Below, piece by piece: positions 8,258 through 15,982 of a stretch of DNA of 64,000 bases (position 1 is its first letter; every line of letters begins with the position of its first letter). The notes beneath the pieces are model-generated. The model saw nothing but the letters and a program-made list of their open reading frames with translations, was not told the DNA's origin and ran no database searches. Source of the stretch: Agromyces marinus (GTDB taxonomy: Bacteria > Actinomycetota > Actinomycetes > Actinomycetales > Microbacteriaceae); NCBI RefSeq assembly GCF_021442325.1, contig NZ_CP087879.1:62001-126000 (forward strand), written 5' to 3'. A program made the position numbers and the translations under genes.

Positions 8258-8428
8258 TCAGCGCCCCCCGAACTCCTCGTCGTCGTCCTCGGGGTCTGCG
8301 ACCTCCTCCATGACGAACTCGACGTCGTCGTCGCCGACGCCCTCCGCTTCGAGCTCTTCCTCGTACTCGATCTCGGCGTCGCGGCCGCGACTGAAATGAC
8401 CCCCGAGCGGGTCGATGAAGCTGGTCAT
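8258..8428 (-). CDS. Small, highly acidic hypothetical protein (56 aa)
   Basis: An ORF of 57 codons with an ATG at 8428 preceded by GGAGGGGGGAAGGG, a strong ribosome-binding site. The translation begins MTSFIDPLGGHFSRGRD and continues as a Glu/Asp-rich chain (EYEEELEAEG, then PEDDDEEF); roughly 40% of residues are acidic. No membrane segment or known motif is seen. A possible -10 (TAGCCT on the minus strand, about 8480-8485) lies inside the hairpin at 8470-8500. Strong ribosome-binding site, clean start and biased composition make it a likely real gene. Its function is unknown. Confidence 0.6.
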   Translation of the reverse strand: MTSFIDPLGGHFSRGRDAEIEYEEELEAEGVGDDDVEFVMEEVADPEDDDEEFGGR

Positions 8429-8469
8429 GCCCTTCCCCCCTCCGACCCGTTCCGCCGGTCGGACGGATC

Positions 8470-8500
8470 GCGTGCCCTCAGGCTAGTCCCGAGGGCACGC
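8470..8500 (-). terminator. Hairpin downstream of SDR gene
   Basis: GCGTGCCCTC at 8470-8479 pairs perfectly with GAGGGCACGC at 8491-8500 across an 11-base loop, 20 bases after the stop of the SDR at 8521. The loop holds a possible minus-strand -10 for the small acidic gene, so the element may both end one transcript and start the next. Confidence 0.5.
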
Positions 8501-8520
8501 ACGGGGAACCGTCGCGTGGC

Positions 8521-9630
8521 TCAGGCGGCCGACCAGCCGCCGTCGGACGCCAGCACGACGCCGTTGATGTTCACGCCGTCGTCCGAGAGCAGGAAGGTGA
8601 TCGACGCGGCGAGGGCCTCGGCCTCGGCGGCATCCGGCAGCACGGCCATCGCCTGGCGCACGCGCTGCGCGCCGAGCGGCGACGCGAAGGTCGCCTCGAT
8701 GTTCGTGATGGTCGGGCCGGGGGCCACGGCGTTCACCCGGAGCCCGCTCGGGCCGTACATGAACGCGGTGGACTTGGTCAGGCCCACGACGGCGTGCTTC
8801 GAGGTGGTGTAGGCCACGCCCGCGGCCGATCCGCGGAGGGCGGCCTCGGAGGCGGTGTTCACGATCGAGCCGAAACCCTGGGCGAGCATGCCGGGCACGA
8901 CGGCGCGCATGAGCTTCATGGTGCCGTCGACGTTCACGCGCATCACGCGTTCCCAGACGGCGTCGGCGAGCTCCCCGATCGGGGTCATGTCGTCCATGAT
9001 CCCGGCGATGTTGGCCAGGCCGTCGATCCGGCCGCCCGCGGCGGCCACGATCTCGGCGACCCTGGCGTCGTCGGTGATGTCGGCGACGAGCGTCACGACC
9101 TCGGCGTCGCCGGCACGGAGCTCCTCGGCGAGATCGTCCAGCCGTTCCTGCGAGACGTCGACCGCGACGACGCGGCCGCCCTCGCGTGCGATGCGCGAGG
9201 CGGTGGCCCGCCCGATGCCAGAGCCTGCGCCGGTGACGACGACCGTCTTGCCGGTGAAGCGCCCTCGATCGATGCGCTCGACCCACTCGGGGCTCTCGAC
9301 GGCGTCGGCCGAGGCATCCGCTTCGAGGTCGCCCGGGCCGGCGGCCGGTTCCGCGGTCGGTTCCGCGGTGGGGGCAGCGGATGCCGCGCTCGCGCCGGCC
9401 GGGACGTCGCCGGCTGCGGCGCGCGCGACCAGTTCGTCGACCATCGTCTGCGGGAACCGGCCCTTGCTGAGCTTGACCAGGCGCTTGAGGGCGAGCCGTT
9501 GGACGGGGCGCAGGACGTCCGGGTCCTGGCCGGACTGCGCGAGGAGGTCGCGGATGATCGGTGCGCCGACGGGGTCTTCGAGCCAGGTCTTGATCGAGGA
9601 GTCGCCGGTGAGGGGCTTGGTGCTGCTCAT
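8521..9630 (-). CDS. SDR oxidoreductase with extra N-terminal helical domain
   Basis: A 369-residue protein. Residues about 125-369 are a classical SDR: TGAGSGIG, Asp at the end of beta-2 (VAVDVS, so NAD-type), the active-site Tyr-Lys in YTTSK, and a C-terminus ending DGGWSA. The first ~65 residues form a separate helical segment (TWLEDPVGAPIIRDLLAQ) that I cannot assign with certainty but which resembles small C-terminal modules seen in some actinobacterial glycosidases. A low-complexity Ala/Pro/Glu linker (about 75-100) joins the two. It is divergent from a TetR regulator with a shared palindrome at 9675-9694, so it is probably TetR-repressed. GAAGGA precedes the ATG. Substrate unknown. Confidence 0.88.
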   Translation of the reverse strand: MSSTKPLTGDSSIKTWLEDPVGAPIIRDLLAQSGQDPDVLRPVQRLALKRLVKLSKGRFPQTMVDELVARAAAGDVPAGASAASAAPTAEPTAEPAAGPGDLEADASADAVESPEWVERIDRGRFTGKTVVVTGAGSGIGRATASRIAREGGRVVAVDVSQERLDDLAEELRAGDAEVVTLVADITDDARVAEIVAAAGGRIDGLANIAGIMDDMTPIGELADAVWERVMRVNVDGTMKLMRAVVPGMLAQGFGSIVNTASEAALRGSAAGVAYTTSKHAVVGLTKSTAFMYGPSGLRVNAVAPGPTITNIEATFASPLGAQRVRQAMAVLPDAAEAEALAASITFLLSDDGVNINGVVLASDGGWSAA

Positions 9631-9674
9631 TGGGGGATGTCCTTCTTCTCAGCAGTGTCCGCGAAGTCGCGAAC

Positions 9675-9694
9675 ACCGGACAACGGTGTCCGGT
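9675..9694. promoter_or_regulatory. TetR-type operator between divergent SDR and TetR genes
   Basis: ACCGGACA-N4-TGTCCGGT is a perfect 8-4-8 inverted repeat in the 79-base gap between the SDR (9630) and tetR (9710) starts. A candidate -10 for the regulator (TAGCCT/TAGCAT) follows at about 9697-9706, so the TetR gene may have a very short or absent leader and be autoregulated. Confidence 0.65.
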
Positions 9695-9709
9695 AGTAGC
9701 CTAGCATCC

Positions 9710-10294
9710 GTGTCCGAAGCATCGCCGGGAGCGGCCCCCGGAGCCCGCAAGCCCAACCGGGGCCCGAGCGCGGGGCCGGGCAACCGGCTCGCGCTCATCG
9801 CCGCCGCACGCGAGATCTTCGCGACCGACGGCCTCGGCGCACCCTTCAGTGCGATCGCCAAACGGGCGGGCGTCGGCCAGGGCAGCCTCTACCGGCACTT
9901 CCCGGATCGGCTCTCGCTCGCCGTCGCCGTGTTCGACGAGAACATCGACGAACTCGAGGCCGCCGTCGCCCCGGAGGACGCCGGGCTCGACGCGCTGCTC
10001 GAGGGAGTGATCCGCCAGGCCGTCGTCTCGACCGCGCTCATCGATCTGATCACCGCGAACCCCGACGATCCGCGCGTCGTCGAGCTCGGAGCGCGCGTGC
10101 GCGCGATCGCCTCGCAGGCCGTCGCGCACGAACGCGCCGCCGGCCGGTTCGGCGAGCACGCCGACGTCGACGACGTGCTGCTCGCGATCTCGATGGTCGC
10201 AGGGGTGCTCACCCGCACCGAACCCGACGCCCGCGCGGTCACCGCCCGCCGCGCATGGGACCTGCTCCACACCGCGTTCGTTCCGCGTCCCTGA
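9710..10294 (+). CDS. TetR/AcrR-family regulator
   Basis: A 194-residue TetR protein starting with GTG, close behind its likely operator. After a basic, Gly/Pro-rich tail the helix-turn-helix reads FSAIAKRAGVGQGSLYRHFPDRLSL (split here: FSAIAKRAGVGQG then SLYRHF), about residues 48-75. The remainder is the helical ligand domain. It is divergent from the SDR at 8521-9630, which is its most likely target. The 3' end is convergent with the LigD-type gene and a tandem repeat fills the 40-base gap. Confidence 0.88.
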   Translation: MSEASPGAAPGARKPNRGPSAGPGNRLALIAAAREIFATDGLGAPFSAIAKRAGVGQGSLYRHFPDRLSLAVAVFDENIDELEAAVAPEDAGLDALLEGVIRQAVVSTALIDLITANPDDPRVVELGARVRAIASQAVAHERAAGRFGEHADVDDVLLAISMVAGVLTRTEPDARAVTARRAWDLLHTAFVPRP

Positions 10295-10305
10295 CCCCCA
10301 GCAGA

Positions 10306-10341
10306 GGCGAGCTCCCCAGGCGCGGCGAGCCCCTCAGGCGC
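10306..10341. repeat. Two tandem copies of an 18-bp unit between convergent genes
   Basis: GGCGAGCTCCCCAGGCGC (10306-10323) is followed directly by GGCGAGCCCCTCAGGCGC (10324-10341), differing at two positions. The second copy contains the stop codon of the LigD-type gene, so the last codons of that gene lie in the duplication. Confidence 0.7.
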
Positions 10342-11572
10342 GGCCGGCCCACGGGTCGTAGTCGACCAGGAGCGGTTCCTGGGCCGGGCGCGATGCCTCG
10401 GGCACGTGCTGGAGGTTCACGCGCACCCGGTACCAGAGCGAACTCGAGCCGCGCATGCCGTCGATGAGCACGTCAGCGGGCGTGAGGTGGGCGAGGACCT
10501 CCGGGTGCGCGAGCTTCCACCGCTCGAGCGCGTCGAGCGCCTCGGGCCTGGTCTCGGTACGGGCGACTTCGATGAGCGGCATCCGCGACACCCGCCGGCC
10601 CGCTCCGGAGCCGCCGGAGCCTCCCGCGCCGCCGCGCGGCGCCTTCTCGGCGGGCCCGAGCTCGTCGGCGAGGCGGAGCAGCCCGTCGAGCGAGCCGGCT
10701 GCGTCGTCGATGCCGGCGTGCGCGTCACCGCGCTCGCCGAAGCGGTCGAGCACCGTCGCGACGGTGAACTCCGCCGGCCGCCGGGTGCGCACCTCGTCCC
10801 ACGACAGCGGGGTCGACACGCGCGCGTCCGGTAGGGCGCGCACCGAATAGGCGGATGCCACGGTGCGGTCCTTCGCGTTCTGGTTGAAGTCGACGAAGAC
10901 GCTCTCGCCCCGTTCCTCCTTCCACCATCGGGCCGACGCGAGTCCCGGCGCCCGTCGCTCGACCTCGCGCGCGAGCGCCTCGGCGGCCAGACGCACCTGC
11001 GGGTACTCCCATCGCGGCTCGATGCGGACGAGCAGGTGGATGCCGCGCGAGCCCGACGTCTTCGGCCAGCCGGTGAGCCCGTGGTCCCCGAGCACGTCGC
11101 GTGCGACCATCGCGACGTCGACGATCTGCGACCAGTCGACGCCGGGCATCGGGTCGAGGTCGACTCGGAGCTCGTCGGGGTGGTCGAGGTCCTCGGCGCG
11201 CACGGGGTGCGGGTTGAGGTCGAGGCATCCGAGGTTCGCCACCCAGGCCAGGCCCGCGGCGTTGCGCACCACGGCCTCCTCGGCGGACGTGCCTCGCGCG
11301 TAATGCAGGGTCGCGGTGTCGACGAATGCGGGCCGGTTCTCCGGGACCCGCTTCTGGAAGAACGGCTCGGCGTCGATGCCCTTGACGAAGCGCTTGAGCA
11401 CCATGGGCCGCCCTCCGGCGCCGCGCAGGGCACCGTCGGCGACGGCGACGTAGTACCGCACGAGGTCGAGCTTGGTCAGCCCGGGTTCGGGGAACACCAC
11501 CCGATCGGGGTGGCTGACGCGGACGTCGTGCCCTTCGATGTCGAGGACCACCGCGTCGTCGGAGCGAGCCAT
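10334..11572 (-). CDS. Stand-alone LigD polymerase (primase-type) domain protein
   Basis: A 412-residue archaeo-eukaryotic-primase-type polymerase of the LigD family used in non-homologous end joining for gap filling and primer-independent nucleotide addition. Metal-binding Asp residues are in the DLDP motif (about 138-141) after NPHPVRAEDLDHPDEL, with a further conserved GIHLLVRI strand (about 177-184) and VFVDFNQNAKDRT. There is no ligase or phosphoesterase domain, and no ku gene in the window, so it is either a component of a multi-gene NHEJ set encoded elsewhere or an independent repair polymerase. A Gly/Ser-rich linker around residues 320-335 precedes a C-terminal helical extension. It forms a short leftward run with the membrane-protein gene upstream (10-base gap). 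Confidence 0.9.
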   Translation of the reverse strand: MARSDDAVVLDIEGHDVRVSHPDRVVFPEPGLTKLDLVRYYVAVADGALRGAGGRPMVLKRFVKGIDAEPFFQKRVPENRPAFVDTATLHYARGTSAEEAVVRNAAGLAWVANLGCLDLNPHPVRAEDLDHPDELRVDLDPMPGVDWSQIVDVAMVARDVLGDHGLTGWPKTSGSRGIHLLVRIEPRWEYPQVRLAAEALAREVERRAPGLASARWWKEERGESVFVDFNQNAKDRTVASAYSVRALPDARVSTPLSWDEVRTRRPAEFTVATVLDRFGERGDAHAGIDDAAGSLDGLLRLADELGPAEKAPRGGAGGSGGSGAGRRVSRMPLIEVARTETRPEALDALERWKLAHPEVLAHLTPADVLIDGMRGSSSLWYRVRVNLQHVPEASRPAQEPLLVDYDPWAGRA

Positions 11573-11581
11573 GACACCACG

Positions 11582-12523
11582 CTACGGAGTCACCCGGGTC
11601 GACGGCGTCGACTCGGCCGTGCCCGGCTCGTCGGTACTGGGTTCGGCCGATCCGCCGAGACCTGCGCCGGGGATCTGCATGAGGATCGCGACCGCGAGGC
11701 AGACCGCCCCCGCGAGGGCCAGCAGCGCGCCCGCCGGCGAGGCGTCGTAGCCGGTGGTCGCGAACGAGTCGGCGATCGTCATGCCGAGGCCGAAGCCCGC
11801 CCACCACAGGAAGAACGTCGTCGCATGCACGAGCAGCAGGCCGCCCGTGGCGATGTCGTGCGCATCGACGAGCCCGGCGCGGACGCCGCGGACGGCGAAG
11901 ACCGTCGCGACGACGGTGACGAGCACCGACCCGATCGCCCAACCGGACGGACCCGGGTCGCGCGTGCCGATCACGTCGTAGATCTGCGCGAGGTCGAGGT
12001 CGGGGATCTTCGCGACCGGGTTCCAGACCAGCAGGTGCATGAGCCCGATCGCGACCACCGCCACTTCGACGAGCACCGAGACGATGATCGCCGCGATCGC
12101 CGCACGCCTGCTGCCGGTTCGCGCGCCGCGCCCGCCGATGCCCGCCGCGATCAGCGCGTACCCGCCGACGGCGGCGACGAGCGCGACGAGGATGAGGAAC
12201 GCGGAATGCGCGAGCCCCGACCACCACACGAGCACGGGGGCGGCGACGGCCGCCGCCAGCGCCGACCAGCTGCGCCAGGGCGACGGGTGGCCGGCCGTCA
12301 GGAGCAGGAGCAGGCCGAGCGGCAGCGCACCCCACACGGCCACGCCCCCGATGAGCGACGAGGCGATCGCGACCGTCTCACGCCACTCGGGTGCGGCGAT
12401 GCCGCTGATGGCGAGGTCGACCGAGACGCTGGTCGCCGCGAGGATCACCGAGACCGCGAGGAACGCGGCGCCCGCGCGGGCGCGTCGCCCCGCGAGCAGT
12501 GCGTTCCGCGGCTTCAGGGTCAT
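11582..12523 (-). CDS. Multi-pass membrane protein of unknown function
   Basis: A 313-residue protein with about eight hydrophobic segments (for example SVILAATSVSVDLAISGIAA, VWGALPLGLLLLL, AFLILVALVAAVGGYALIAAG, AAIIVSVLVEVAVVAIGLM, and further ones after residue 195). A Ser/Thr/Pro-rich C-terminal tail is probably cytoplasmic or disordered. I do not recognise the family. It starts at an ATG without a strong ribosome-binding site. The 123 bases upstream hold no convincing gene. It ends 10 bases before the LigD-type gene start, so the two may be cotranscribed, but no functional link is evident. Confidence 0.75.
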   Translation of the reverse strand: MTLKPRNALLAGRRARAGAAFLAVSVILAATSVSVDLAISGIAAPEWRETVAIASSLIGGVAVWGALPLGLLLLLTAGHPSPWRSWSALAAAVAAPVLVWWSGLAHSAFLILVALVAAVGGYALIAAGIGGRGARTGSRRAAIAAIIVSVLVEVAVVAIGLMHLLVWNPVAKIPDLDLAQIYDVIGTRDPGPSGWAIGSVLVTVVATVFAVRGVRAGLVDAHDIATGGLLLVHATTFFLWWAGFGLGMTIADSFATTGYDASPAGALLALAGAVCLAVAILMQIPGAGLGGSAEPSTDEPGTAESTPSTRVTP

Positions 12524-12646
12524 CTCGACCTCGTCTCGTCTCGGGCGCGGGTCCCGTCGATCCCCACCATGGCAGAGATCGAGGCGGTGCGGAACCCGCT
12601 TCCGCGCCCGGTGACGTAGAGCGGATGCCGCGGCTCGCGGCCGACC

Positions 12647-13795
12647 TCAGACCCCGTTCGACGCGGACCGCGGGGTCATGGGCGCGGTCGCGTCATCCGC
12701 TGCCGTGAGGGCCTGCTCGAGGTCGCGGGCGAGGTCGTCGACATGCTCGAGGCCGACCGAGAGGCGCACGAGTCCGTCGGGGATCGTGTCGGCCTCGGCG
12801 GACCAGCGGCGACGCCGTTCGAGCTGGGACTCGACGCCGCCGAGGCTCGTCGAGTGGACCCACACGCGGGTCGCGGCCGCGACCCGCTCGGCGGCATCCG
12901 CTCCTCCGGCGACGACGATCGAGACGACCGACCCGAAGCCCGGGTAGCGGACCTCGTCGAGGGCGGGATGGCCGGTGAGTCGCGCGACGAGGTCCCGAGC
13001 GTTCCGCTGGGCGCGCTCGAGTCGGACTGGCAGGGTCCGCAGGCCGCGCAGCGCGAGGAAGGTCTCGAGCGGTCCGGGGATCGCGCCGTGGAGGCTGCGA
13101 CGGGCGACGATCCGGTCGCGGAGTCGGTCGTCTCGGGCGATGACCGCACCCATGATGACGTCGCTGTGCCCCGAGATCGCCTTCGTCGCGGAGTGCACGA
13201 CGAGGTCGGCGCCGACGGCGAGCGGCTGCTGGAGGACCGGTGTCGCGAAGGTGTTGTCGACCGCGAGGAGCGCACCCGCCTCTCGCGCGATGCGCGCGAT
13301 GGCGGTGAGGTCGCCGACCTCGAGCGCCGGGTTGGTGGGCGACTCGATCCAGACGAGGTCGGCACCGACCGCGGCGGCCTCGATGCCGGCGTCGTCCCGC
13401 ACGTCGATGTGACGCACCGTGACGGCGCGGGTCGCGACGAGGTCGTCGAGCAGCCCGATGGTGCCGGTGTACGAGTGGCGCGGAGCCACGACGACGCCGC
13501 CCGCGGGGACGAGGTCGAGGACGGCCGAGATCGCGGCCATGCCCGAGGCGAACGCGACGCACGGCCCGCCCTCGAGGGCACCGAGCGCCTCCTCGAACGC
13601 GGTCCACGACGGGTTGCCGTAGCGCCCGTACGCGTCCGGGCCGCCGGCGTGGAAGGTCGAGGCGAGGTGCACGGGCGTGTTCAGCGGGCCGTCGGCCTCG
13701 CGTGCGGGGCGGCCGACGTGCACGGCGAGCGTCTCGGGGTGCAGTTCGGCGTGGCCGTCGACGGGCGGTGCGGATGCCGTGGGCTGGTCGGTCAT
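12647..13795 (-). CDS. Cystathionine gamma-synthase/gamma-lyase-type PLP enzyme
   Basis: A 382-residue Cys/Met-metabolism PLP-dependent enzyme. Key elements are PVHLASTF, YGRYGNPSW, the cofactor-binding DNTFATPVLQQPLAVGADLVVHS, and the Schiff-base lysine in SATKAISGHSD. The ATG at 13795 has GAGGAG seven bases upstream and gives a family-typical N-terminus (AVHVGRP). Sequence alone does not separate gamma-synthase (methionine synthesis from O-acylhomoserine) from gamma-lyase (reverse trans-sulfuration to cysteine). The neighbouring arsenate reductases use thiols, but that link is speculative. Confidence 0.9.
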   Translation of the reverse strand: MTDQPTASAPPVDGHAELHPETLAVHVGRPAREADGPLNTPVHLASTFHAGGPDAYGRYGNPSWTAFEEALGALEGGPCVAFASGMAAISAVLDLVPAGGVVVAPRHSYTGTIGLLDDLVATRAVTVRHIDVRDDAGIEAAAVGADLVWIESPTNPALEVGDLTAIARIAREAGALLAVDNTFATPVLQQPLAVGADLVVHSATKAISGHSDVIMGAVIARDDRLRDRIVARRSLHGAIPGPLETFLALRGLRTLPVRLERAQRNARDLVARLTGHPALDEVRYPGFGSVVSIVVAGGADAAERVAAATRVWVHSTSLGGVESQLERRRRWSAEADTIPDGLVRLSVGLEHVDDLARDLEQALTAADDATAPMTPRSASNGV

Positions 13796-13859
13796 GGGGC
13801 TCCTCGGTTCGGGGGTCGCCCCTCGATCCTCGCGCATCGCGCGGGCACCTTCCCGATGG

Positions 13860-14513
13860 TCACGCACCTGCCCCCGGCGGCGCCGGGAGGATCTCGTCGA
13901 GCAACTGCTCGAGATGCGCCCGGATCTCGTCGCGGACGCGGCGGATGCCGTCGAGGTCGAGTTCGGCCGGGTCGTCGAGGTGCCAGTCGAGGTATCGCAT
14001 GCCGGGGTAGATCGGGCAGGCCTCCCCGCAGCCCATCGTGATCACCGCGTCGGCGGCGCGGACGACGTCATCCGTGAGGGGCTTCGGGAACTCCTCCGTC
14101 AGGTCGATCCCGTCCGCGGCCATGACCTGCACGACCTCGGGGTGGATCGAGTCTCCCGGCTCGGAGCCGGCCGAGCGGACGTGCACCCGGTCGCCGGCGA
14201 GCTTCCGCAGCATGCCGGCGGCCATCTGCGAGCGGCCGGAGTTCTGCACGCACACGAACAGCACCTCGGGGACGGCCTTCGGGATCGCCCCCTTGGACTG
14301 GGCCAGTGCGAGCAGCCGGTCCTGTGCGAACCGGTAGGCGAGGCTCGGCACGTGTGCGGGCACCTTCGCCGTGCGCATCAGGGCGGTGTACGACTCGAAC
14401 ACCACGCGTTCGACCGTCTCCTCGTTCACGATGCCCTCGTACCGGGTCGCGAGGCGCTCGGCGCTGCGGTGGAGCACCGCGCGCGCGTCGTTCAGCCCGA
14501 GTGCGCGGGTCAT
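13860..14513 (-). CDS. Arsenate reductase/LMW-phosphatase family with N-terminal three-helix domain
   Basis: A 217-residue protein. Residues 1-~75 form the helical bundle seen in some actinobacterial arsenate reductases (RYEGIVNEETVERVVFESYTAL, given here in parts: VNEETVERV, FESYTALM). Residues 83-217 are the low-molecular-weight phosphatase-like ArsC fold, with the P-loop CVQNSGRS (Cys88, Arg94) and a second cysteine cluster GCGEACPIYPG. It overlaps the upstream arsC by ATGA at 14510-14513 and so is translationally coupled to it. It lacks the ArsR domain of its paralogue at 15017-15901. Function: reduction of arsenate to arsenite, using thioredoxin or mycothiol/mycoredoxin; which donor cannot be read from sequence. 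Confidence 0.85.
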   Translation of the reverse strand: MTRALGLNDARAVLHRSAERLATRYEGIVNEETVERVVFESYTALMRTAKVPAHVPSLAYRFAQDRLLALAQSKGAIPKAVPEVLFVCVQNSGRSQMAAGMLRKLAGDRVHVRSAGSEPGDSIHPEVVQVMAADGIDLTEEFPKPLTDDVVRAADAVITMGCGEACPIYPGMRYLDWHLDDPAELDLDGIRRVRDEIRAHLEQLLDEILPAPPGAGA

Positions 14514-14926
14514 GCGCTCGTGTCCTGCGGGAGCAGTTCGGCGAGCAGCGTCTCGACACGACCGCGGATCTCGTCGCGGATCGGGCGGACCGCTTCGATG
14601 CCCTGGCCCGCCGGGTCGTCGAGCTTCCAGTCCTCGTAGCGCTTGCCGGGGAAGATCGGGCAGGCGTCGCCGCAGCCCATCGTGATCACGACGTCGGACT
14701 CGCGGACCGCCTCGGTCGTCAGCACCTTCGGCACGTTGTCGGCGATGTCGATGCCCTGCTCGGCCATCGCCTCGACCGCGACCGGGTTGATCTCGTCCTT
14801 CGGCGCGGAGCCCGCGGAGAGCACCTCGATGCGGTCGCGCCCGAGTTCGCGGAGGAAGCCGGCGGCCATCTGCGAGCGGCCGGCGTTGTGCACGCACACG
14901 AACAGGACGGTGGGCTTCTCGGGCAT
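14510..14926 (-). CDS. arsC: Arsenate reductase (LMW-PTP-like ArsC)
   Basis: A 138-residue minimal ArsC with P-loop CVHNAGRS (Cys11, Arg17) and a downstream GCGDACPIFPG cluster carrying two further cysteines, as in disulfide-cascade arsenate reductases of this fold. It has a good ribosome-binding site (AAAGGAACC) and is the first gene behind an ArsR-type operator at 14962-14979. No arsenite exporter (acr3/arsB) is found in the window, although reduction without efflux would not confer resistance, so a pump is expected elsewhere. Confidence 0.92.
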   Translation of the reverse strand: MPEKPTVLFVCVHNAGRSQMAAGFLRELGRDRIEVLSAGSAPKDEINPVAVEAMAEQGIDIADNVPKVLTTEAVRESDVVITMGCGDACPIFPGKRYEDWKLDDPAGQGIEAVRPIRDEIRGRVETLLAELLPQDTSA

Positions 14927-14959
14927 CGGCGGTTCCTTTCCTCGGGATGGAGCACTGCA

Positions 14960-14979
14960 ATCATAGATCGTGGTCTATG
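14960..14979 (-). promoter_or_regulatory. ArsR operator and -10 box of arsC operon
   Basis: CATAGA-N6-TCTATG (14962-14979) is a perfect inverted repeat whose left arm overlaps a minus-strand -10 (TATGAT, 14960-14965). The same repeat occurs at the ArsR-ArsC fusion gene start (15899-15916). The match in sequence, spacing and part of the centre (TCG) shows that both belong to one regulator. Confidence 0.8.
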
Positions 14980-15016
14980 CATCAAGCGAGCCGAGGCGGG
15001 CGGGTTCAGCTGAAGT

Positions 15017-15901
15017 TCACCTGATCCCGGCCAGGCTCGGGATCAGCTCGCGGACGCGCCCGTCGATGTCGTCGCGGATGCGGCGCACCTCCTCGAGCGG
15101 CAGGCCCACGGGGTCGTCGAGCTCCCAGTCGAGGTAGCGGGTGCCCGGATGGATCGGGCAGGCGTCCCCGCAGCCCATCGTGACGACCACGTCGGCCGCA
15201 CGGACCACGTCGTCGGTCAACGGCTTCGGGAACTCGCCGCCGAGGGACACCCCGATCTCCTCCAGGGCGGCCGCGATCGCCGGCGCCACCGAGGCCGCCG
15301 GCTCGGAGCCGGCCGTTCGCACGCGCACCCGGTCGCCGACGAGGCGCCGCAGCAGTGCAGCGGCCATCTGCGATCGACCGGCGTTCTGCACGCACACGAA
15401 CAGCACTTCCGGCGCTCCAGCGCGGTCCTGCTCGCGCGCGGCGACCGCGGCGAGGCGCTGCGCCGAGAACTCCGCCGTCCGCGAGGCCAACCGCGTGCCG
15501 CCACTTGCGCGGGCGAGCATCTCCCGGCTCTCGTCCACGAAACGCTCGACGGTCTCGCGGCCGAAGGTGCCCGCGAACCGGAGGGCGAGGTCGTCGACCA
15601 CGCGCGCGAACACGGCGGGCCCCGGCTCCGAGGCGCCGGGCGCGCCGAGGATCTCGAGCACGCGATCCGTCTGCTCCGGGGCGACCGAGTACCAGACCCG
15701 CCGGCCTTCGGGTCGACGTTCGAGGACCCCCGCGTCGACGAGCACGCGCGCATGATGCGTGACGGTCGGCTGCCGCAGCCCGAGCTGGCCGGCCAGCCGG
15801 GTCACCGTCGACCGGCCCTCGGGCTCGCGGAGGATCAGCCCGAGGATCCGGGCGCGGGTCGGCTCGGAGACCGTGGCCGAGAACTGCTGCGCCGAACCCA
15901 T
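15017..15901 (-). CDS. ArsR repressor fused to arsenate reductase (ArsR-ArsC)
   Basis: A 294-residue three-part protein. Residues 1-~85 are an ArsR-type winged helix (LAGQLGLRQPTVTHHARVLVD, recognition helix about 43-54). Residues ~95-160 are the same helical bundle as in the paralogue at 13860. Residues 164-294 are the ArsC fold with P-loop CVQNAGRS (Cys170, Arg176) and GCGDACPIHPG. Sensing or repression and arsenate reduction are thus in one chain. The ATG (complement of 15899-15901) lies inside the operator at 15899-15916, and a -10-like TAGACT ends 7 bases before it, so the mRNA is probably leaderless and autoregulated. A classical As(III) cysteine pair (CxC) is not visible in the recognition helix, so metal sensing may differ or use other residues. 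Confidence 0.85.
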   Translation of the reverse strand: MGSAQQFSATVSEPTRARILGLILREPEGRSTVTRLAGQLGLRQPTVTHHARVLVDAGVLERRPEGRRVWYSVAPEQTDRVLEILGAPGASEPGPAVFARVVDDLALRFAGTFGRETVERFVDESREMLARASGGTRLASRTAEFSAQRLAAVAAREQDRAGAPEVLFVCVQNAGRSQMAAALLRRLVGDRVRVRTAGSEPAASVAPAIAAALEEIGVSLGGEFPKPLTDDVVRAADVVVTMGCGDACPIHPGTRYLDWELDDPVGLPLEEVRRIRDDIDGRVRELIPSLAGIR

Positions 15902-15916
15902 AGATCGAAGTCTATG
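15899..15916 (-). promoter_or_regulatory. ArsR operator overlapping the ArsR-ArsC start codon
   Basis: CATAGA-N6-TCTATG, the same repeat as at 14962-14979. It covers the ATG of the fusion gene and a -10-like TAGACT (15909-15914, minus strand), consistent with leaderless, autorepressed transcription. Confidence 0.78.
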
Positions 15917-15982
15917 CTCTGAGACCGCGCACGGCGGCCGGTTCCTCGCGGCGGTGACGGCGGGAGGGCGCAGACTGGTGGG

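Noticed and set aside
12572..12622. A 16-codon ORF (starts MAEIEAVRNP) upstream of the membrane-protein gene
   Set aside because: No ribosome-binding site, no sign of conservation visible, and it ends at a random stop; not supportable as a leader peptide.
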